Made by a program: the position numbers and the translations under genes
Shown: one piece after another, positions 58,331 through 64,000 of the stretch
Layout: every line of letters starts with the position of its first letter
Numbering within the stretch: the first letter of the stretch is position 1
Assembly: GCF_007859715.1 (NCBI RefSeq)
Contig: NZ_SJPG01000001.1
Span: 4,304,728-4,368,727, forward strand
Reading direction: 5' to 3'
Origin: Rubinisphaera italica
Lineage (GTDB): Bacteria; Planctomycetota; Planctomycetia; Planctomycetales; Planctomycetaceae
DNA length: 64,000 nucleotides
The notes under the pieces: model-generated
What the model saw: only the letters and a program-made list of their open reading frames with translations
Database searches by the model: none
What the model was told of the DNA's origin: nothing

Positions 58331-59017
58331 ATGAGCCAACAGACAATACAGATTATCGAAGATGAGCGTTCCATTTCGGATGCGCTGGCCTACAATCTTC
58401 AAAAAGACGGTTTTGAGGTGATCTCCTCAACAGATGGTCAGGACGGCTTACGACGGGCTCAGGCCAATCTGCCTGACCTGATTGTTCTCGACCTGATGCT
58501 CCCCGTGCTCGACGGCTTGGAAGTTTGCCGACAATTGCGGTCAGACTCCCGCACCAAGCACATTCGTATTCTGATGCTGACTGCCAAAAGTGAAGAAGTC
58601 GACGAAATTGTCGGCTTCAGTATGGGAGCAGATGATTACGTCACCAAGCCATTCAAAATCAAACCGCTGATCAGCCGCATCAAAGCCCTGCTCCGACGGC
58701 CAACTTCCAAGAACAATGCTCAGGATTCTGTCACCTGCCGCGGAGTTTTTGTTGATCGTGTGAACCATCGTGTCACCGTCAACAATGAAGAACTTCCGCT
58801 CACTCCCACAGAATTCAAACTGCTCTGGACACTCGCCCGACAGGCTGGTCGTCCCTTCCGACGCAACGAATTGATGGACACCTGCCGCGGAGAAGATGCC
58901 AACGCACTTGAGAGAACGATCGATGTTCACATCCGCTCGCTTCGCCAGAAACTGGAAAAGGCAGGTGACCTGATCGAAACAGTCCGCGGTGTCGGTTATC
59001 GGTTCCGACCGGAGTAA
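58331..59017 (+). CDS. phoB: PhoB-like response regulator (receiver + OmpR winged helix)
   Basis: 228 residues from ATG 58331. Receiver domain (about 5-120): acidic pocket IEDE (9-12), phospho-acceptor Asp54 in LIVLDLMLP, LTAKSEE and Lys near 104 in YVTKPF. The DNA-binding winged helix (about 135-226) has LPLTPTEFKLLWTLARQAGRPFRRNELMD and TIDVHIRSLRQKLEKAGDLIETVRGVGYRF. In the pst operon but without a cognate phoR in this window; a terminator follows immediately. Confidence 0.92.
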   Translation: MSQQTIQIIEDERSISDALAYNLQKDGFEVISSTDGQDGLRRAQANLPDLIVLDLMLPVLDGLEVCRQLRSDSRTKHIRILMLTAKSEEVDEIVGFSMGADDYVTKPFKIKPLISRIKALLRRPTSKNNAQDSVTCRGVFVDRVNHRVTVNNEELPLTPTEFKLLWTLARQAGRPFRRNELMDTCRGEDANALERTIDVHIRSLRQKLEKAGDLIETVRGVGYRFRPE

Positions 59018-59051
59018 CAGATCGCTGAGCAATAACTTAAAATTCCAACTG

Positions 59052-59084
59052 AAACATGGCCCTAAATCTGGTCATGTTTTTTTA
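59052..59084 (+). terminator. Rho-independent terminator after phoB
   Basis: Stem aaacatggcc (59052-59061)/ggtcatgttt (59070-59079), 10 bp with one G-T pair, 8-nt loop, then seven T. Marks the end of the pst-phoU-phoB transcript and separates it from the P450 gene. Confidence 0.85.
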
Positions 59085-59191
59085 TTGGGATTGTTGGAAA
59101 ATTGACTCAGAGTGATTTGCAAAACGAATTTCCGTTATAATTTCCATCATCTCTTTTCCAATGGAAACCTCGTTCAAGGTATTATTCAAGT

Positions 59192-60697
59192 ATGTCTGGA
59201 GCACGATGGTTCTCTCGCACCTGGAAACAGATGATCGGACAAAGTCCGTTTGAAGGGGACATCCAACCGACGCGAATTCCCCTTTATTCTCCGTTCTCAG
59301 GACGGCCGACGCTTCCGTTTCCGCATCCCTGGAATTATCAACAGCCGTTGAGGATTCTGGAAACGTTTTTTCATGAAGCGGATGGGGTAGAGTCATCTGG
59401 GAAACACAATCGTTATCTCGAAATTTTGGGATTTGCACCCGTTTTCGTGACACGAGATCCGGGAGTCATCCGCGCCATCACAACAGCGACAGGAGATAAG
59501 CCGGGGCAGTTCGATCGCGACACTCTTCCTTCAACAGGAATTGCCCGCGCGACAGGCAAAGATACCCTGCTCTTCAGCAACGGAGTCGAGTGGAAACGAC
59601 AGCGGAAACTGTCCGCTTCTCCATTCGGTAAAACCTCATTGTTTCAGCCGGAAGTTTTTCATGAGTTTGCAGAAACCTTTCGGCAGACAGTGACAGAGCG
59701 ACTCGAAATTCTCCATCAGCGATTAGCCGAGAGTGGGGCATCGAAATTACGTGTTCAGCTGGAGCCGGAAATCAAAGCCGTGATGCTGGAGTTACTGACC
59801 AACAACTTTTTCGGCACCGATATATCATATGTAGATTTACGCAATCGCTTCGTCCCGGCTCTTGAACGAGTGATCGATCATATTGTCAGCGATACCGTCT
59901 GGAACCGTCTCGGGATTCCTATTCGCAAAATGCCTGCATTCACTGCTGGCATTGCTCAGGCTAAACGGGATGATGCCGACTTTGAGGATTTGACGACGCT
60001 GGTACTAGATGCACGAAAAACAAATCGGGGACACTGGAAGCAATTCAAATCGGATTCTCCCGACGAAGCACTTCGCAGTAACATCAAAGTATTTCTCGCG
60101 GGAGCACTCGAAGCAACAACGTCCTATGCTGCGTGGACCTTGTCTCATCTGGCACATGATCCCGTTGCACAGGATCAGGTCTATTCCGAGGTCAAAGAGA
60201 TGACCGATTACTCTCCGGAGAACCTGGAGCAGGCCAAATACTTCACTAACGTACTTGAAGAAACGTTGCGACTCACGCCGTCACTCTATTTTCTTCCCAG
60301 GCGGGCGACAGCTGACACCTGGATCGAAACCTCTGATGGTCGCAAACTTCTACTTCCTTCCGGAACTCATATCCTGCTGGATATCTGGCATGCGAATCGG
60401 CACGAGGATCATTGGGGAATTGAGAAATCGGGATCCCCGGCTACGGAGTTTGTCCCGGAACGCTGGAGCGAACTGGCAAAACGTGGAGGCAGCTCGAAAG
60501 ACAACCTGCATTTTGGATTTGGACACGGACCACGCGTCTGCCCGGGAAAACATTTAGGACAACTTGAAGTCGCGCTGGCAGTTGGGGCATTTGTTAAACT
60601 TTTTCGCTTTCAAGCCGTCGAATGTAAACTGGATGCTAAAGCTGGCGTTTCCACTAAGCCTGCGGACGGAGTGTTAATCGACCTGGAGTTGCGTTGA
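59192..60697 (+). CDS. Cytochrome P450
   Basis: 501 residues, soluble. C-helix WKRQRKLSASPF (134-145); I-helix AGALEATTSYAAW (303-315); ExxR Glu357-Arg360 in EETLRLTP; heme-binding loop FGFGHGPRVCPG (441-452) with Cys450 as the iron ligand. Odd: the residue after the acidic Glu307, normally the catalytic Thr, is Ala308, followed by Thr309-Thr310. Other P450s with Ala here, such as EryF, use substrate-assisted proton delivery. Redox partners are not adjacent. Substrate unknown; lipid or terpenoid hydroxylation is only a guess. Confidence 0.92.
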   Translation: MSGARWFSRTWKQMIGQSPFEGDIQPTRIPLYSPFSGRPTLPFPHPWNYQQPLRILETFFHEADGVESSGKHNRYLEILGFAPVFVTRDPGVIRAITTATGDKPGQFDRDTLPSTGIARATGKDTLLFSNGVEWKRQRKLSASPFGKTSLFQPEVFHEFAETFRQTVTERLEILHQRLAESGASKLRVQLEPEIKAVMLELLTNNFFGTDISYVDLRNRFVPALERVIDHIVSDTVWNRLGIPIRKMPAFTAGIAQAKRDDADFEDLTTLVLDARKTNRGHWKQFKSDSPDEALRSNIKVFLAGALEATTSYAAWTLSHLAHDPVAQDQVYSEVKEMTDYSPENLEQAKYFTNVLEETLRLTPSLYFLPRRATADTWIETSDGRKLLLPSGTHILLDIWHANRHEDHWGIEKSGSPATEFVPERWSELAKRGGSSKDNLHFGFGHGPRVCPGKHLGQLEVALAVGAFVKLFRFQAVECKLDAKAGVSTKPADGVLIDLELR

Positions 60698-60747
60698 GGA
60701 ATTGAATCGTGAAACGTCATGACGGTGCGTGGAACCCAAGTTCATCT

Positions 60748-60780
60748 ACTGCAGTTTACAGAATACTGCAGTGACTTTTT
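60748..60780 (+). terminator. Possible terminator after the P450 gene
   Basis: Stem actgcagt (60748-60755)/actgcagt (60765-60772), which is palindromic, 9-nt loop, then gac and five T. Modest T-run spacing makes the call uncertain. Confidence 0.4.
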
Positions 60781-60880
60781 GATGGTTTGAGACCTAGGTT
60801 TCCAGTCAAACACCCGCTACATTTTTGTGGAAACGGCTACAAGAATTGAGCCGTTATCTTTGGGCGATTTTGAAAGCCTC

Positions 60881-61186
60881 CTAAAAGACGTCCATGATGA
60901 ATGAATATCCTTTATGATATGGCTTTTCTGTTTCTTTGGGATATAAGAGGTTCAAATCCTTGTTATTGACCGGCATCTGCATTTGGACATCAATACGGTC
61001 GAGCATGTTGTTGTGACAATTAAACTGCTGGAAATCCTGGGGCTCGATGAGGCCAAGATCCTGGTAAATCCGATTCCAGTTAATGGGTTTCCTCTGACCT
61101 GTAGCATTTGCTTCCTGGCTGGTAGAAATGACGACCAGCAAGAACATCATCATGGTTGGCACGGCAAGGAATATGTGTCGAAACAT
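60881..61186 (-). CDS. Small secreted protein, tandem paralogue 1
   Basis: 101 residues from ATG 61186, with aaaggg upstream. Signal peptide about 1-29 (ANA). Mature sequence: INWNRIYQDLGL, FQQFNCHNNM, VQMQMPVNNKDLNLLYP, EKPYHKGYSFIMDVF end. Clearly paralogous to the gene at 61640-61939, sharing ISTSQEANA, the NW-R block, EKPYHKG and the FIMD-F C-terminus. Family unknown to me; similar short aromatic-rich secreted proteins occur in planctomycetes. More diverged than its neighbour (some aromatic residues replaced). Confidence 0.7.
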   Translation of the reverse strand: MFRHIFLAVPTMMMFLLVVISTSQEANATGQRKPINWNRIYQDLGLIEPQDFQQFNCHNNMLDRIDVQMQMPVNNKDLNLLYPKETEKPYHKGYSFIMDVF

Positions 61187-61277
61187 AGGTGTTTCCCTTT
61201 CGTTCAATTGGAAATTACCTGAAAAAATATAACCTCGGCAGGTCTTAACATGTTACTGGAAGCGGCTCTACGCAATT

Positions 61278-61384
61278 AGAGCATTTCCAAATGGTATCTG
61301 CCTTCGCATGTGCGATGATTTCCCTGAAATGTTGCATTTGCTCAGGCAGAACGCGGAAGACTGATTTTGGATATGCTTCATAAA
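61278..61384. repeat. Dispersed ~104-bp repeat, diverged copy C
   Basis: tagagcatttccaaatggta then tctgcc... up to ggatatgcttca follows the same order of blocks (catttXcaaatggt, tctgc, gcatttgctc, tgattttggatatgct) as copies A and B with more changes. Lies between the two tandem secreted genes. Confidence 0.55.
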
Positions 61385-61451
61385 CATGATGATCCCATTT
61401 CGTGAATGATGTCAGCGGTGTTGCTTCTGCAATTCCGCATGCGACTAATAA

Positions 61452-61483
61452 AAAAACGTGCGACTGGTTAGGCGCACGTTTTT
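61452..61483. terminator. Bidirectional terminator between tandem secreted genes
   Basis: Perfect 11-bp stem aaaaacgtgcg (61452-61462)/cgcacgttttt (61473-61483) with a 10-nt loop and A/T runs on both sides; works as a rho-independent terminator for transcripts in either direction, here most likely for the upstream reverse-strand gene at 61640-61939. Confidence 0.8.
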
Positions 61484-61540
61484 ATTATTCATTCACTTTG
61501 AGATTACCTGATTCCGCTCCTGAGAGCAGAAAATCCTTAG

Positions 61541-61644
61541 ACCATTTTCAAATGGTTTCTGCAGTCGCTTGGACTCCAAATGACCGTAAAACACTGAGTT
61601 TGCTGCTGCCAAACACTGCAGGTGATTTTTGAATATGCTCTAGA
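61541..61644. repeat. Dispersed ~104-bp repeat, copy B
   Basis: accattttcaaatggtttct through gctctaga aligns with copy A (9501-9603) over its whole length with one indel. Its right end contains the stop codon of the gene at 61640-61939 (reverse strand). Confidence 0.8.
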
Positions 61645-61939
61645 AGGTATCCATGATGAAGTGGAAACCCTTGTGATAGGGTTTTTCTGTGGGATAGAAG
61701 TTGTACCAGTCTTTATTGTAGACGGGAATCTGCATTTCTGGTCCGTATCGGTAGTACATGTTGTCGTAACTGCCGTGCTGCTGGAAGTTCTGGGGATAAT
61801 AGAGGTAAGGATAGTGGTAGAACCGATTCCAATCGGTCGGTTGTCCCTGTCCCCCTGCGTTGGCTTCCTGACTGGTGGAAATCGCGACCAGCAACAACAT
61901 CATCATGGTTAAGCCGGCTAGGGCCATGCGTCGAAACAT
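61640..61939 (-). CDS. Small secreted protein, tandem paralogue 2
   Basis: 99 residues, ATG 61939 with gaagga upstream. Signal peptide about 1-28 (ending QEANA). The mature part is rich in Tyr, Asn and Gln (YHYPYLYYPQNFQQHGSYDN, YYRYGPEMQIPVYNKDWYNFYP) and ends FHFIMDTF. Paralogue of the gene at 60881-61186 (about 45% identical by eye). Function unknown; a surface or matrix protein is plausible. Its stop codon lies inside repeat copy B. Confidence 0.7.
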   Translation of the reverse strand: MFRRMALAGLTMMMLLLVAISTSQEANAGGQGQPTDWNRFYHYPYLYYPQNFQQHGSYDNMYYRYGPEMQIPVYNKDWYNFYPTEKPYHKGFHFIMDTF

Positions 61940-62598
61940 CCGTGTTTCTCCTTCGTCGAAATTAGACAGCGGCTTGAAGCCGTATTGCCCTGATGGGGCT
62001 TAATTTTGGATTTTGATTACTACATCGCGCACATTAAAACGCTCGCTACTCATTACATCGGCGATGCTGGCTCCATCACATCAGGAAACTTTCGCGTAAT
62101 CGCTTAGTTCGACCGGACGAATTAACAATTCAATCGCTTTGTAAAGAAGTCATTCACTTTTACAGACTGTGTCGTTTCTACAAATTGCGAATTCGCTTCA
62201 ATTTCAGTGGCTCAATAATCTCTCAGTAAGCGGCAGCGATCTTTGCCAGAAATCATTCGAGAAGCCTTAACTTGAATAATGGTATCTACTTGCGTTTTTC
62301 TGTTGTGATTTTCACAGAGGTTGCATGTTCTGCTCATACAAATCTGGAGACTGTCTAACTGACGAACCGTTCAATTTTGCCTGTCTCAATAATAAACAGT
62401 TAACTGCATGTTGAATGATCATTATGACAGTTTATTGATCACCTTGAAAACAGAATTGGCAGCTAAGGGAGCAGTCCTGGCCATCAGGTCGAGCAAACCT
62501 CGCCATTTTCCACGAAAACGAGGACTCACTTCAATCAAGATTTATGGCTCAAGCTTTGCATATTCATTCTGCAGAATCTTTGTTTTAAGGAGAAACAG
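61940..62598. other. Intergenic region before opgG
   Basis: 659 bases without a convincing gene. A forward open frame at 62408-62623 (71 codons) overlaps the opgG start and lacks features. The opgG ribosome site (aaggag, 62587-62592) lies at the right end. Otherwise nothing recognised. Confidence 0.5.
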
Positions 62599-64000
62599 AT
62601 GGCGATGTGTTGCAAAGTGCTGACTCTGTTCATGGTGTTGTCAGTAATTTTGGGAGGGAGGCATGACGTGGCCGGAGCAGACCAACAACGTTTGATCCCT
62701 GCTGCCCTGGCTGGCGAAGCGTCCTCTTTGCGATCGTTCTCCATTACAAGCTTTGAAGATTTAGTGGCTTACGCCAAGTTGAAAGCTGCTCGCCCTTATC
62801 AGCCGGAACAGCAGGTGGCCGAGTCGCTCCAGCGATTGAGTTACGATGATTATTTGAAGATTCATTTTAAGCATGACCACGCGATCTGGGCGAAAAGCAG
62901 TCCGTTCTGGATCGAAATGTTTCATCCGGGATTTGTGCAGAAGAATCAGATTCTGCTCAATCTGGTGCAGAACAAGCGAGAATTCCAGGTCCCCTTCAAC
63001 CCGGCAAACTTTGAATACAACGGCGACCTGACAAGCAGCGATGTACCAGAGACGACTCGTTACGCAGGTATTCGACTGGCAGGTCGATTCCCTGGTAATG
63101 ACGATCCCCAGGAGATCCTGACATTTCTCGGATCGAGTTATTTTCGATGTCGATCTGCTGGTGGAATTTACGGTTCTTCAAATCGAGGGTTAGCCGTCAA
63201 CATCGGCTCGAATCAACCGGAAGAATTCCCTGTCTTTCGAGAGTTCTGGGTTGTCAAACCGGACGCAGTTTCCAATCGGCAAATTGTATACGCCTATATG
63301 GACAGCCCAACGTTAACGGGAGCCTACGAATTCACATTAGAGCATGGGAGAGAGACAACGACCATTGACGTCCGTTCGATTCTCTATTTTCGCGCACAGC
63401 CGGAGCGACTCGGCATTGCCCCCATTACAAGTATGTGGATGTGGGGTGATGGTTTAATTGCTCCGCCTGTCGATTTGCGACCAGCCGTTCACGATGCCGA
63501 TGGCTTACTTGTTGAGTCTGAAGAGGGTTGGACATGGCGACCTTTGTGCCGACAGAGTTATCCCTCCGTAAGCCGAATTTCCAATAAAGAAGTTCGTGGC
63601 TTCGGATTGTTGCAACGCAATACGGAATTTGAAACCTATCAAGATTCGTTTGCTCAATATCACAAGCGTCCCAGTATCTGGATTGAGCCCAAAAATCAAT
63701 GGCCCACCGGTCATCTCGAACTGTTCGAGCTAACCGCCGCTCATGAAGGGATCGACAATATCGGAGCGTACTGGGTTCCCGACACTACTAAGCCGCTACC
63801 TCAAGGCCTGCCGATTTCCTATCGCATCTCCTATTTTCAAGGCGATTTGAAATCGAAATGCCGGGAATATCTGGGCGTTGCCGATTCGTTTCAGGTTAGA
63901 CGCCAGTCCGATTCCAAAGTCCATCTGACAATCAATTTTTCTGGTCCTTCATTGGCCGATCTGGCACAGGAAACCCCCGTCGAGATCAATCTGAGGACCA
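62599..64000 (+). CDS. opgG: Glucan biosynthesis protein OpgG/MdoG (partial, C-terminus beyond window)
   Basis: 467 codons open to the window edge, from ATG 62599 with aaggag. Signal peptide about 1-27. OpgG/MdoG/OpgD family (osmoregulated periplasmic glucan synthesis): FEDLVAYAKLKAARPY, LSYDDYLKIHFK, WIEMFHPGF, FLGSSYFRCRSAGGIYGSSNRGLAVN, EFPVFREFW, MDSPTLTGAYEFTLEHG, LGIAPITSMWMWGDG, then ELFELTAAHEGIDNIGAYWVP. All are family signatures. It is expected in the periplasm with an OpgH glucosyltransferase, whose gene is not in the window. Confidence 0.93.
   Translation, partial: MAMCCKVLTLFMVLSVILGGRHDVAGADQQRLIPAALAGEASSLRSFSITSFEDLVAYAKLKAARPYQPEQQVAESLQRLSYDDYLKIHFKHDHAIWAKSSPFWIEMFHPGFVQKNQILLNLVQNKREFQVPFNPANFEYNGDLTSSDVPETTRYAGIRLAGRFPGNDDPQEILTFLGSSYFRCRSAGGIYGSSNRGLAVNIGSNQPEEFPVFREFWVVKPDAVSNRQIVYAYMDSPTLTGAYEFTLEHGRETTTIDVRSILYFRAQPERLGIAPITSMWMWGDGLIAPPVDLRPAVHDADGLLVESEEGWTWRPLCRQSYPSVSRISNKEVRGFGLLQRNTEFETYQDSFAQYHKRPSIWIEPKNQWPTGHLELFELTAAHEGIDNIGAYWVPDTTKPLPQGLPISYRISYFQGDLKSKCREYLGVADSFQVRRQSDSKVHLTINFSGPSLADLAQETPVEINLRT

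Noticed and set aside
62408..62623. Forward open frame of 71 codons before opgG
   Set aside because: Overlaps the opgG ribosome site and start; no motif or signal sequence.

Overview
The window is a stretch of bacterial chromosome, about half G+C by eye, and the gene content points to a planctomycete, most likely family Planctomycetaceae; I cannot name the genus. Pointers are the DUF1080 secreted protein, the TIGR02996 leader domain, the DUF11 repeat protein with a long Pro/Glu-rich linker, the PA-IL-like secreted protein, the HEAT-repeat membrane protein, and tandem tiny secreted proteins. Kdo transferase (waaA), dTDP-rhamnose epimerase and OpgG indicate a Gram-negative type envelope. I see no rRNA, insertion sequence, prophage, CRISPR array or obvious genomic island. 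Both window edges cut genes: proB on the left and opgG on the right.

Layout. 0-14.7 kb: proB (partial), a secreted PA-IL-like protein with an aldehyde dehydrogenase, a free-standing condensation-domain protein, a YeaQ-type membrane protein, an amino-acid permease, a sugar-nucleotide epimerase, ispG, a Crp/Fnr regulator with an unusual membrane zinc-finger protein, a DinG-like helicase and trpB. 14.7-18.3 kb: tRNA-His, trmH, an AT-rich orphan and a sigma factor with extra helix-turn-helix domains. 18.8-26.2 kb: the DUF11 protein, queF-waaA, metK and a membrane protein. 26.5-37.7 kb: zwf, a SirB1-like protein, an HtrA-like protease, rfbC, maf, cardiolipin synthase, two secreted proteins and a small TIGR02996-biotinyl fusion protein. 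37.7-53.2 kb: a sulfotransferase, DUF1080, LRR and SGNH proteins, an ATP-grasp ligase, a MATE exporter, thyX, a membrane-anchored TAXI protein, a VanZ-like protein, the zinc ribbon-HEAT-TM-propeller protein and a methyltransferase. 53.3-59.1 kb: pstS-pstC-pstA-pstB-phoU-phoB, the clearest functional unit, closed by a strong terminator. 59.2-64 kb: a cytochrome P450, two tandem small secreted paralogues, and opgG.

Most genes stand alone or in pairs, as is usual for planctomycetes. Intergenic DNA carries several families of short dispersed palindromic repeats, including a ~104-bp element present three times and touching stop codons twice. The most unusual items are the sigma factor with three N-terminal HTH modules and no visible region 3, the TIGR02996-biotinyl fusion with an altered lysine motif, the membrane-anchored TAXI receptor with a cytoplasmic tail and no TRAP permease beside it, the zinc-finger membrane protein of inverted architecture next to a Crp-type regulator, and the pst operon with phoB but no phoR. 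No single obvious new multi-gene system was found.
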